A stretch of DNA of 64,000 bases from NCBI GenBank assembly GCA_964352215.1, contig CAYGRE010000031.1:1-64000 (forward strand). The letters run 5' to 3'. The DNA is from CAWUKT01 sp964352215. Its GTDB lineage: Bacteria > Bacteroidota > Bacteroidia > J057 > JADKCL01. Made by a program: the position numbers and the translations under genes. Below the pieces are notes generated by a model. The model was not told the origin of the DNA. It did no database searches and was given only the letters and a program-made list of their open reading frames with translations. Below, one piece after another: positions 27,932 to 36,657 of this stretch; position 1 is the stretch's first letter, and each line of letters opens with the position of its first letter.

Positions 27932-28795
27932 ATGTCCCATGAAAAAGTAATTCAATTCTTCGATTGGTTGTTTCCTCATCCCTCACAGGGGCACCGGGAA
28001 AAGTTCCGGATTGAATCTGAAATCGTTGGTGATGTTTTCGAAATCTGGGTGGACTTTCCTGAAGGCCATTCATTGGAAAAAGACCCCTTACCCGTATTGA
28101 TCTATACAGACGCAAACCTACCGACTTCCCGTAAGCTCAATCCTTTGGTCAAAGAGATGCGGGAAGAAGGGCAGTTGCCGCCTATGATTCTGGTAGGGAT
28201 TGCACACCAGGACAGTTTTTTAAAAAAACGCAACCGTGACTTTATCCAAGGGAGAAGATTGGTCAATGGAGAATGGCAGAGCAAAAGCAAGAACATCGGC
28301 AAGGCCAGGAATTTCTATGCTTTTTTGGTGCAGGAATTGATCCCGGACCTCCAGGTTAGATATGCCGTTTCCGGGAATTGGAGCCTGATGGGGCACTCTC
28401 TGGGAGGTTCTGCCGCCCTGTACTTTATGCTCCAACCCGATTCCCCCTTCCGGAATTACCTGGCAATCAGTCCGTCGGTATGGCTTTACCGCAGGAACTT
28501 ACTGAAAATTGCGAAGTGTTTTTTGAATCAAGGGGGAGAGATTCAAGGAAATGTTTTTCTGTCAGCGGGGAGCCTGGAAGCATTCAATTTGATCTTGTTC
28601 AGCACAAAGGCTTACCATCGCTTTTTGAGGAAGGTGCAAAGCAATACAGTTGACCTGGAGGGAAACGATCAGATGAACGCCATAATGAATGTTAAGATGG
28701 ATGTCTTCCCATGGCGAAACCACTTTACCAGCGTGAAACCCGGAATTCGAAACGGCCTGGCATGGCTGGCGAAGTTGGAAGCTTTTACCCGGTAA
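27932..28795 (+). CDS. Alpha/beta-hydrolase of the esterase D/IroE type
   Basis: 287 residues, no signal peptide. The nucleophile elbow is GHSLGG (Ser156), with the preceding strand ILVGIAHQDSFLKKRNRDF typical of the putative-esterase (PF00756-like) group that includes siderophore esterases and esterase D. A catalytic His is likely in the C-terminal WRNHF segment. Substrate unknown. It starts 3 bp after the YihY gene and ends the run of plus-strand genes from ychF onward. Confidence 0.85.
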   Translation: MSHEKVIQFFDWLFPHPSQGHREKFRIESEIVGDVFEIWVDFPEGHSLEKDPLPVLIYTDANLPTSRKLNPLVKEMREEGQLPPMILVGIAHQDSFLKKRNRDFIQGRRLVNGEWQSKSKNIGKARNFYAFLVQELIPDLQVRYAVSGNWSLMGHSLGGSAALYFMLQPDSPFRNYLAISPSVWLYRRNLLKIAKCFLNQGGEIQGNVFLSAGSLEAFNLILFSTKAYHRFLRKVQSNTVDLEGNDQMNAIMNVKMDVFPWRNHFTSVKPGIRNGLAWLAKLEAFTR

Positions 28796-28867
28796 GGTTC
28801 TATCAAATGGACCTGAGAATAAATGGCACTTGTGGACTTGAAAGTATCACCTGCAAACCTCACCAAA

Positions 28868-30049
28868 TCACTTGACCAATTTCTCAAAAACGGTGGACCG
28901 AAGCGCGAGATTCTTCGCACGCTTCAATACCCCACCACTACCTGCGATCTTGGAATTCTTGATGGAATTGTAATCTACCTCCTCACCCTTGCGATCGTAG
29001 TATTTCTTGATCTTTTCGATCTGGTTGTTTAGCCCTTCGCCCGGACGGGCAAAGGCTACTGCAATCCAAATCCGTTTGGCCGCAAGGTCGAGTTTGTCCC
29101 AGTTGGCAGAACCCAATTTATCTTTCACCTTCGTCTCACAATTCGCGACCAGGCCCATGGTGGCAAAGAGGATATTCTTGGCTTTGATCTTAGCGGGTTT
29201 CCGATCGTCTTTCCCATCCTTCAATTCCTTTTTAGGAACTGGTTTCATCTCTTCCCCAGCTGCATCAAAATGATTCTTTTGATATTTATAGGCGTAGTCA
29301 TAGCCAGCCTTCCCCTTCGGGTGAACATCAGACCCAGCAGTGATCAGAAATTCTTCCGGGTCCTTGAGCAAGGAAGTATAATAACTACCTGCTTTCATGG
29401 TTCCGGTTTCCCGGGAAAGAAAAGAGAGTATCAACCCTTTGTCTTTGGCCATTTCGGAATCGCCCAAATTCGTCTTCTGGACTTCTTCCTTTTCCATCAA
29501 CTTATCCGTATGCTCCATATTGGACTGGAATTCAGGATCGTTGAAGAACTTTGCTTTCTTTCGGATGCCAGGCTTGTACAATACCTGGGAACCCTTCATG
29601 TCAGCCTTGCTGACACCGTAGTCATCCCGGTTGTCCTCGATTTCTGCTCCGATTTCTTTGTACTCCTTGAGCCGCTGTTCCTTGAGGTAGGGACGCACCT
29701 TCTTGAGCAATAAGCGTTTCCGCTCCTTCCTCTGTTCCCTGGTAAGCTTTTTTCCTTCCAATTCGGGATTAGAACCATTGAACAATTTGTCCGTGATCTC
29801 TTCTTCATCCCGCATGCCAAGGCCGTGGTAAAGCACAGAAAGAGCGGTATCGTAAATGATATCCATCATTTCCTCTTGGAAATTATCTTCCTTTTCCTTC
29901 TCAAGTTGGAGTGGTGAGTCGGTTGGCGTAGCGTGAGAGGCTTGTAATTGAAAAGAAGGCGGGTTGAGAGATTGTCCGATATGGCTGCTATTTTCATTTC
30001 TCAGCACAGCCGGGGCAGGGGCCTGACGAGGGCTTTTTTCGTGGGACAT
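28868..30049 (-). CDS. Unknown protein with eCIS-cargo-like N-terminus
   Basis: 393 residues, no signal peptide or membrane segment. The first ~45 residues are low-complexity and Pro/Ser-rich with LNPPSFQLQAS, a motif I associate with proteins delivered by extracellular contractile injection systems in this phylum; a similar PPAFSL occurs in the protein at 58095. The middle is Lys/Glu-rich and helical (KKLTREQRKERKRLLLKK). The C-terminal half is more globular (FLSRETGTMKAGSYYTSLL; IWIAVAFARPGEGLNNQIEK). SRETG could be a lysozyme-type Glu motif, but that is speculation. Stands alone, converging on the esterase gene. Confidence 0.8.
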   Translation of the reverse strand: MSHEKSPRQAPAPAVLRNENSSHIGQSLNPPSFQLQASHATPTDSPLQLEKEKEDNFQEEMMDIIYDTALSVLYHGLGMRDEEEITDKLFNGSNPELEGKKLTREQRKERKRLLLKKVRPYLKEQRLKEYKEIGAEIEDNRDDYGVSKADMKGSQVLYKPGIRKKAKFFNDPEFQSNMEHTDKLMEKEEVQKTNLGDSEMAKDKGLILSFLSRETGTMKAGSYYTSLLKDPEEFLITAGSDVHPKGKAGYDYAYKYQKNHFDAAGEEMKPVPKKELKDGKDDRKPAKIKAKNILFATMGLVANCETKVKDKLGSANWDKLDLAAKRIWIAVAFARPGEGLNNQIEKIKKYYDRKGEEVDYNSIKNSKIAGSGGVLKRAKNLALRSTVFEKLVK

Positions 30050-30178
30050 AGTTGATTGGCTTAGTTTCTAAAGTTGGGATCGCAAAATAGCCATAAATAT
30101 GGCTAACCACAATCATTGTGAATAACATTTTCACTTCGAAGCTACTTGCTCAACCTGCTGATACCCAATTTGCTGGCC

Positions 30179-31081
30179 TTACCCCGGCAAGGGAACACAA
30201 TTTTCCGGCACATACTCCTCAAAAGCATGTTGCAGCACGTCCAAACGGGAACGATCCCCTCTGTTTCGGATGGCCCGGCCATCAATGGCAGCTACCCTTG
30301 CCAATTCCCCCATGGTTCCGGTAACAAACACCTCGTCGGCATTGTAAAATTCAGTCACGGAAAGGTTCCGGACCGCAACTGGAATACCCATTTTTTCTGC
30401 CAGCTCCAGGATGAGGCCTCGGGTAATCCCGGGTAGGCAGGCATCCGCCGTCGGGGTATGCAATACGCCATCCCGAAAGAAAAACACATTGGTCGCATTG
30501 GTTTCAGAGACAAACCCATGCACATCCAGCATCAGGGCGTCATCCGTTCCAGCTACATTGGCTTCGATCTTAGCAAGGATATTGTTCAACAAATTGTTAT
30601 GGTGGATCTTGGAATCCAGATGGCGGGGACTGTTCCGCTGGATGGAAGATGTACAGAGGGTGATCCCGCTCTTGTCATAGACTGGTGGCTTCCATTCCGC
30701 AAGTACAATCAGGCAGCAGCCAAATTGATTCAGCCGTGGGTCCATGCCGGAAGTGATCTTGGTGCCTCTGGTAAGGGTAATACGGATATGGGTATCCTGT
30801 CGCATCCCATTGGCTTCCAAGGTCTGGAAAATAGCATCTTTGACCCAGGAACGCTCAGGAATCCCTGCAAAGGCGAGGGAATGAGCGGAGTCATACATGC
30901 GGTCGAGATGGCGGTCCAGAGAAAATATTCCCTGTGGGTAGACACGCAAGCCTTCCCAGACCCCATCGCCACCTTGAACGATACTGTCAAAGACAGAGAC
31001 TTTTGCTTCGGCCCGGGGCCAGAGACGGTCTCCTACCCAAACCTGGATGTCATCGTTGCGGGAATCGTATTTTTGCAGCAT
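30179..31081 (-). CDS. Class IV (branched-chain/D-amino acid type) aminotransferase
   Basis: PLP-dependent fold type IV aminotransferase of about 300 residues. Motifs: SIVQGGDGVWEGLRVY near residue 30, PLP Lys158 in LDSKIHHNNLLNN, GFVSETNATNVFFF and LPGITRGLIL. These fit the ilvE/dat/pabC superfamily; the exact substrate is open. The frame extends to 31264, but homology begins at the ATG at 31081, which overlaps the stop of the upstream sulfotransferase-like gene (TAATG). The two are thus translationally coupled. Confidence 0.92.
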   Translation of the reverse strand: MLQKYDSRNDDIQVWVGDRLWPRAEAKVSVFDSIVQGGDGVWEGLRVYPQGIFSLDRHLDRMYDSAHSLAFAGIPERSWVKDAIFQTLEANGMRQDTHIRITLTRGTKITSGMDPRLNQFGCCLIVLAEWKPPVYDKSGITLCTSSIQRNSPRHLDSKIHHNNLLNNILAKIEANVAGTDDALMLDVHGFVSETNATNVFFFRDGVLHTPTADACLPGITRGLILELAEKMGIPVAVRNLSVTEFYNADEVFVTGTMGELARVAAIDGRAIRNRGDRSRLDVLQHAFEEYVPENCVPLPG

Positions 31082-31800
31082 TATCGGATAGATTGTTGAC
31101 TGAGAGATTCGTAATAGGGTTTTGCTTCGGCTGAAAGGGGGAGCAAAGCTTCGGGGAGCTGGATTTCTTTGGGAGAATAGGGGAGGAACCCGGTAGAGCG
31201 ATGCACATTTGCATACCAATGAGCTGCCCAAATTCCGTCTTCCGGTCTCGGTCCGGGTTCCCAACTCAACATTTCTGCAAAATAGGGTATCTCCAAGGCC
31301 CTACATAGTTGACGCAAAACTCCCTCTGGATTCATCAGGAGGTATTTGCTGTCGAGGATGGCATGGATATGCCCTTTGTCAGCCCACTTTTGCCAGAGTT
31401 CGTACTGGGCCTTAAGGCCGATGTCTTGCAGGGTCGGTTCATCAATGACCTGGCTGTAGGATGCCAGGATCTCATCTGAATCACGGATAAAAAGGATATT
31501 CTTCGTCTTGCCTATAAATGAATCATCCAGTTCATACAAGTGGTGGGTCATCTGTTTGTAGAAAGCCACTGGTTTGCTTCCTCCTTTGAGAATCAGGTCG
31601 CGTACCACTTTCTCCCCATCCTGTTCCATATCCTTCAGGATCGCATCCTTAGCAGGATGCCAAACCCCGCTGGTCCGCAGATAGTGCGCATACAAAGGCT
31701 CGTCCCATACCTGTGTATCAGGCCGCTGTGCCCAACTGTACATGAATGCCGTGGAAACGTTGCGTGGACAGGACCAGAGATTGATGAGGGTCTTTGCCAT
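31081..31800 (-). CDS. Sulfotransferase-like P-loop protein
   Basis: 239 residues. The N-terminal NLWSCPRNVSTAFMYSW resembles the 5'-phosphosulfate-binding P-loop of sulfotransferase-family proteins. A second typical segment is ILFIRDSDEILASYSQV, like the 3'-phosphate-binding loop. The function of this subfamily is not settled. It is coupled to the class IV aminotransferase gene by a TAATG overlap, an order that mirrors plant proteins in which the two domains are fused (recalled, not checked). Cytoplasmic. Confidence 0.8.
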   Translation of the reverse strand: MAKTLINLWSCPRNVSTAFMYSWAQRPDTQVWDEPLYAHYLRTSGVWHPAKDAILKDMEQDGEKVVRDLILKGGSKPVAFYKQMTHHLYELDDSFIGKTKNILFIRDSDEILASYSQVIDEPTLQDIGLKAQYELWQKWADKGHIHAILDSKYLLMNPEGVLRQLCRALEIPYFAEMLSWEPGPRPEDGIWAAHWYANVHRSTGFLPYSPKEIQLPEALLPLSAEAKPYYESLSQQSIR

Positions 31801-31821
31801 CAGCGAGCCTTGAGATAATTA

Positions 31822-33297
31822 TCAGTAGGTGCCGGAGCCAGCTTTTGGAATCCTCTTCAGGGTTTCCAATAGGTACTTCCAGGACTTTTGCACAGAACTG
31901 ATCTGGCATTTCTCATCAGGGCTATGGGGGCCACGGATGTTGGGGCCAAAGGAGATCATAGCCATATCGGGATAGTTGGCTCCGAGAATACCGCACTCCA
32001 GGCCACCGTGTGTGGCAGACACCTTGGCAGAACTTCCGAAGAGTTCTTCGTAGAGGTTGGACATGACCTTGATGATAGGCGCATCCGGACGGGGAATCCA
32101 TCCGGGGTATTCACCATCCAATTCGATATCCGCATCTATGAGTACAAAGCTGGCAGAAACGCTGGCGGCAAAATCCATCTTTTCCGTGTCGATCGAACTA
32201 CGGGTCAGACAGGAAGCCTTGTATTTACCGTCTTTCATGAGAATCCGGGCCAGGTTGTTGGAGGTCTGGGTCAGACCAGGCATGTCTGGGCTCATACGGA
32301 AAACACCATTGGGGCAGGCGTAAACGGCCAGAATAAAATCAGCCATGAAATAGTCTACAGCTACGTTTTCAGGAAGTGGGCTATCCTCAACCTGTACTTG
32401 CAGTTCAGGATCGGTGCTGCGGTATTCATTTTTGTAAACGGCACCCAATTCATGGATCGCCTCTACCAATTCATCTTTTTGATCGGCGGGGACGGTGATC
32501 ACGGAAAAGGATTCCCTTGGGATTGCATTTCTGAGGCTACCCCCGTCGATAGAGGCCAGGCAAATCTCAAAATCTTCCATGGCCATGGAGAGCAAGCGGT
32601 TCATCAACTTGTTGGCGTTGCCACGACCGATATGAATGTCCCCTCCGGAGTGACCTCCTTTGAGACCCGTGATACTCACTTTGAGGGCAACATGCCCATC
32701 CGGCACTTCTTCAGTTTCGTAATCGCCGGTAGCGGTGACATCAATCCCTCCTGCACAACCGATGGTCAATTCGTCATCATCCTCGGTATCAAGATTCAGT
32801 ATGATCTCTCCATTGAGGAGCCCCCCCTTCAAACCGATGGCTCCGGTCATTCCGGTTTCTTCATCGATGGTAAAAAGACCCTGAAGAGGAGGGTGAGGGA
32901 TATCTTTAGAAGCCAGGACCGTCATGATCATGGCTACACCGACACCATTGTCTGCTCCCAGGGTTGTGCCTTCGGCTTTGATCCAGTCACCCTCTACGTA
33001 CATGCGGATACCTTCGGTTTCAAAGTCAAAGACTGTATCAGAGTTCTTCTGGTGGACCATGTCTAAGTGACCCTGCATGACGATCGGAGCTCGATCTTCC
33101 ATGCCCGGAGTGGCAGGTTTCGAAATGATCACATTGCCGACTTCATCCACCAGAACATCCAGTCCAAGGTTGTTCGCAAAATCAACCATGAACTGTATGA
33201 CCCGTTCTTCCTTTTTGGAAGGACGTGGTACAGCATTGAGATCAGCAAAGTGATTCCACAAAGCTGCGGGCTCCAATATTCTAACTTGTTCAGACAT
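31822..33297 (-). CDS. pepD: Aminoacyl-histidine dipeptidase (PepD-type, M20 family)
   Basis: Zinc dipeptidase of broad specificity in the cytoplasm. 491 residues, full length. Metal-site and family motifs: MQGHLDMVHQKNSD, TTLGADNGVGVAM, DEETGMTGAIGL, LNLDTEDDDELTIGCAGG, GGHSGGDIHIGRGNANK and ATHGGLECGIL. It precedes the sulfotransferase-like and aminotransferase genes on the same strand with 21 bp between, so co-transcription is possible. Confidence 0.96.
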   Translation of the reverse strand: MSEQVRILEPAALWNHFADLNAVPRPSKKEERVIQFMVDFANNLGLDVLVDEVGNVIISKPATPGMEDRAPIVMQGHLDMVHQKNSDTVFDFETEGIRMYVEGDWIKAEGTTLGADNGVGVAMIMTVLASKDIPHPPLQGLFTIDEETGMTGAIGLKGGLLNGEIILNLDTEDDDELTIGCAGGIDVTATGDYETEEVPDGHVALKVSITGLKGGHSGGDIHIGRGNANKLMNRLLSMAMEDFEICLASIDGGSLRNAIPRESFSVITVPADQKDELVEAIHELGAVYKNEYRSTDPELQVQVEDSPLPENVAVDYFMADFILAVYACPNGVFRMSPDMPGLTQTSNNLARILMKDGKYKASCLTRSSIDTEKMDFAASVSASFVLIDADIELDGEYPGWIPRPDAPIIKVMSNLYEELFGSSAKVSATHGGLECGILGANYPDMAMISFGPNIRGPHSPDEKCQISSVQKSWKYLLETLKRIPKAGSGTY

Positions 33298-33515
33298 TCG
33301 GTTTTTTTACTTCGTTTTACTTCAAAAGCCAGGTTGCAATGGCCTGCCAGATCAATCAGATTCTGGTCCTAAGCAGGATGGTATAAACCATTTCTACTGA
33401 CCATATTTACACATTAGTAAAGAAACAAAAATTTTGGCAATAGCCCTAATGAACTGCGCAATCTGGATGTTTGGGACTATATTGAATACGGGCTTGAAAC
33501 TAAATCATATCTGTT

Positions 33516-33546
33516 TTTGTTGACTTGCAAGGAAAGTGTTAATTTG
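33516..33546 (+). promoter_or_regulatory. Promoter for the maltose phosphorylase operon
   Basis: TTTG at 33516-33519, a 19-bp spacer and TTAATTTG at 33539-33546 (one mismatch to TAnnTTTG). Transcription would start near 33551, about 13 nt before the pgmB ATG. Confidence 0.55.
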
Positions 33547-33563
33547 ACACTATCTATACTGTT

Positions 33564-34241
33564 ATGGGTAAATTATTGGAACACATAGAAGCATATATTT
33601 TCGACCTGGACGGTGTGCTGGTAGATACAGCCGTCTTTCATTTCTCCGCCTGGTCCCGTCTGGCCAAAGAGTTGGGTTTCGAACTCAAAGCCGAGGACGA
33701 GGAAGAACTTAAAGGAGTAAGCCGCATGCATGCCTTGGATATCGTCCTGGGCAAAGGTGGCTTGACCTTTGATGAGGAGCGAAAGCTGGAACTGGCGGCA
33801 CGGAAGAACAACTGGTATGTAGAGCAGGTTCGCCACATGAAGCCAGTCGATGTCCTCCCCGGTGTCCGGCAATTGCTGGAGCAAATGACCGCGGAAGGGA
33901 TTGCGATTGCCGTTGCTTCTGCAAGTAAGAATGCACCCGCAATATTGGAACAGACTGACTTGATGAAGTATTTCGGTGCCATTGTAGATGGTAACCGAAC
34001 TCAAAAGGCCAAGCCAGATCCTGAAGTATTTCTCACCGCGGCCAGTGACCTGGGCATCGCACCTGAGAAATGCGCCGTTTTTGAAGACGCAATAGCTGGT
34101 GTACAAGGAGCCCTTGCCGCCAATATGACCGCAATCGGTATCGGAAACCAAGAGGTGCTGCACCAGGCCCATTTGGTATTTCCATCCATTGCTGCAATTG
34201 ATCCACATTCCCTACCTTTTCCCAAAACCATCGTAAAATGA
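33564..34241 (+). CDS. pgmB: Beta-phosphoglucomutase
   Basis: Converts beta-glucose 1-phosphate to glucose 6-phosphate. 225 residues of the HAD superfamily. The nucleophile and acid/base Asp14 and Asp16 are in FDLDGVLVDTAVFHF, followed by the specificity cap segment LKGVSRMHALDIVL, IAVASASKNAP, and AKPDPEVFLTAA with CAVFEDAIAGVQGA. The cap and neighbour mark it as beta-PGM rather than another HAD. Its stop overlaps the GH65 start (ATGA). Confidence 0.96.
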   Translation: MGKLLEHIEAYIFDLDGVLVDTAVFHFSAWSRLAKELGFELKAEDEEELKGVSRMHALDIVLGKGGLTFDEERKLELAARKNNWYVEQVRHMKPVDVLPGVRQLLEQMTAEGIAIAVASASKNAPAILEQTDLMKYFGAIVDGNRTQKAKPDPEVFLTAASDLGIAPEKCAVFEDAIAGVQGALAANMTAIGIGNQEVLHQAHLVFPSIAAIDPHSLPFPKTIVK

Positions 34242-36565
34242 AAGAATACCTCAAGCACGATCCCTGGAAGATCATCGAAGAAGGATTTAACCCAGCATAC
34301 CATACCATCTCAGAAAGTGTTTTCAGTCTGGGCAATGGTAAAATGGGGCAACGCGCCAATTTTGAAGAAGGATATGGCGGTGAAACCCTGAAAGGGAGCT
34401 ATGTCGCTGGAATCTATTACCCAGACAAAACCAGGGTGGGATGGTGGAAAAACGGTTATCCGGAGTACTTCGCAAAAGTGCTGAATGCCACTTTCTGGAT
34501 TGGGATCGGAATTGAGATCAACGGGCAAACCCTTGATCTGCATACCGCCAAAGTGGAGAAGTTTCGTCGGGAGTTGAATATGAAGGAAGGGTATCTCTTC
34601 CGGACCTTTGAGGCAACCCTGGCCAATGGAAACCAGATATTGGTAGAAGCAAAGCGCTTGTGCAGCATGGTGGACAGCGAAGCCGGTGCAATTGAATACA
34701 AAATTACCCCGCTCAATTTCAGCGGGACCATTCTGTTCCGTCCTTTTCTGGATGGTGATGTCGTCAACGAGGATTCGAACTACGATGAGAAATTCTGGGA
34801 TGAACTTGGCAAAGGCTTTGACGGAGATGTCGCCTGGGTCAATGTCCGTACCAAGAAGACCGGATTTGACTTGTGTACCAGTAGCCAAACCTTCGCTCTT
34901 CTGGATGGAAAGGAAGTCGATGTCAGTTGGAACAACACGACCAAAGAAAAATATGTAGCGCAGGAGGCGAGTCTCAAAGTGGGAGAGGGGCAAACCCTGA
35001 GCCTTTACAAATACGCTGCCAATCTGGTATCCGAAAACCATCCCCGTGAGGAATTGCAGGCCCGCTCCAAAGGTGTTGTAGAAGCAGTTGTGAAGAAGGG
35101 TTTTTCTAAAATGCTCTCTGAGCAGGCCCAAGCCTGGGCTTACAAATGGGAGCACAGCGATGTTGTCATTGAGGGTGATGTGGCGGCCCAGCAAGGGATT
35201 CGCTTCAATATTTTCCAGCTTCACCAAACCTATACCGGTGAGGATGAACGCCTCAATATCGGTCCCAAAGGGTTTACCGGAGAGAAATATGGCGGTAGTA
35301 CCTACTGGGATACCGAGGCCTATTGCCTCCCCTTTTACCTGAGTACCGCCGAACAGAAAGTGTCACGCAATCTTTTGCGCTATCGCTACAAGCATCTGAA
35401 GAAAGCGATTGAAAACGCAGAAAAACTGGGCTTTACCGATGGCGCCGCCTTGTATCCAATGGTGACTATGAACGGTGAAGAATGCCACAATGAGTGGGAG
35501 ATCACATTTGAGGAAATCCACCGAAACGGAGCCATTGCCTACGCCATCCAGGACTATATCCGCTACACCGGAGACGATGCCTACCTGGCGGAGTACGGAT
35601 TGGAAGTCTTGATCGCCCATGCCAGGTTCTGGACCCAGCGGGTCAACTGGTCCGGTGCTAAGGAACAATACGTCATGTTGGGTGTAACCGGTCCCAATGA
35701 GTACGAAAACAACGTCAACAACAATTGGTACACCAATAAGTGCGCCACCTGGACGTTGGGCTACACCATTGAAGCGCTGGCCCATGTCAAGGAGACCAAT
35801 CCCGGACGCTATGCTGAAATCCTCGCTAAAGTCAGCTTCAAGGAGGAGGAGCCAGGCAAATGGCAGCACATCATCGACAATATGTACTACCCCGAGGAGA
35901 AAAATCTCGGAATCTTCCTCCAGCAGGAGGGATATATGGACAAGGACCAGACTCTGGTGGCTGACCTTGACCCAAAACACCTGCCCCTGAATCAGAATTG
36001 GTCCTGGGACCGGATTCTGCGCTCACCCTATATCAAGCAGGCTGATGTGCTGCAAGGACTCTACTTCTTCGAAGACGAGTTCGATATGGACACCCACCGC
36101 CGCAACTATGATTTTTACGAGCCGCGTACGGTTCACGAATCCTCATTGTCTCCTTGTGTGCATTCCATTCTGGCCGCTAAGATTGGCCGTCCCGACAAGG
36201 CTTATGAGATGTATCTGAGGACAGCCCGGCTGGACCTTGACGATTACAACAACGACACCGAAGACGGGTGCCATATCACCTCCATGGCCGGTAGCTGGAT
36301 GTCCATCGTCAAAGGCTTCGCGGGTATGCGGGTGCGGGAGGAACAAATGCAGTTCCAACCATTTCTCCCTTCCAAGTGGCAGGCCTATTCCTTTAAGATT
36401 GGCTGGCGGGGTCACTTGCTCAGAATCAAAGTTTCCCAGGAGGGGATAGAGGTCCGCAATGAAACTGACCAGTCTGTCAGCCTGACGGTTTACGGTGAAT
36501 CTCGGAAGGTTCCGGGCAATGATAAGATACTCTTCCCGGTTCGGGAAGTGAACAACCTGGCCTGA
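34238..36565 (+). CDS. GH65 glycoside phosphorylase, probably maltose phosphorylase
   Basis: 775 residues, full length for GH65. Phosphorolysis of an alpha-glucoside gives glucose and beta-glucose 1-phosphate, the substrate of the upstream pgmB. The general acid Glu488 is in GVTGPNEYENNVNNNWYTN. Other family segments are YWDTEAYCLPFYL, GALYPM-like AALYPMVTMNGEECHNEWE and RTVHESSLSPCVHS. Maltose is the likeliest substrate, but kojibiose or trehalose cannot be excluded by eye. Overlaps pgmB by four bases. No dedicated transporter is adjacent. Confidence 0.92.
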   Translation: MKEYLKHDPWKIIEEGFNPAYHTISESVFSLGNGKMGQRANFEEGYGGETLKGSYVAGIYYPDKTRVGWWKNGYPEYFAKVLNATFWIGIGIEINGQTLDLHTAKVEKFRRELNMKEGYLFRTFEATLANGNQILVEAKRLCSMVDSEAGAIEYKITPLNFSGTILFRPFLDGDVVNEDSNYDEKFWDELGKGFDGDVAWVNVRTKKTGFDLCTSSQTFALLDGKEVDVSWNNTTKEKYVAQEASLKVGEGQTLSLYKYAANLVSENHPREELQARSKGVVEAVVKKGFSKMLSEQAQAWAYKWEHSDVVIEGDVAAQQGIRFNIFQLHQTYTGEDERLNIGPKGFTGEKYGGSTYWDTEAYCLPFYLSTAEQKVSRNLLRYRYKHLKKAIENAEKLGFTDGAALYPMVTMNGEECHNEWEITFEEIHRNGAIAYAIQDYIRYTGDDAYLAEYGLEVLIAHARFWTQRVNWSGAKEQYVMLGVTGPNEYENNVNNNWYTNKCATWTLGYTIEALAHVKETNPGRYAEILAKVSFKEEEPGKWQHIIDNMYYPEEKNLGIFLQQEGYMDKDQTLVADLDPKHLPLNQNWSWDRILRSPYIKQADVLQGLYFFEDEFDMDTHRRNYDFYEPRTVHESSLSPCVHSILAAKIGRPDKAYEMYLRTARLDLDDYNNDTEDGCHITSMAGSWMSIVKGFAGMRVREEQMQFQPFLPSKWQAYSFKIGWRGHLLRIKVSQEGIEVRNETDQSVSLTVYGESRKVPGNDKILFPVREVNNLA

Positions 36566-36657
36566 GGGTATCCGAATTAGAATCATTTCCAATTTGATTC
36601 CCGGCATACTAGGTCACCGATGAGAAACTCCTCGGGATATTGGATATCTTTGGAGCA

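Noticed and set aside
31888..33066. 392-codon plus-strand frame opposite pepD
   Set aside because: Antisense to a complete pepD; the sequence lacks protein-like features.
34310..35227. 305-codon minus-strand frame opposite the GH65 gene
   Set aside because: Shadow frame; the sense-strand gene is intact with its catalytic residue.
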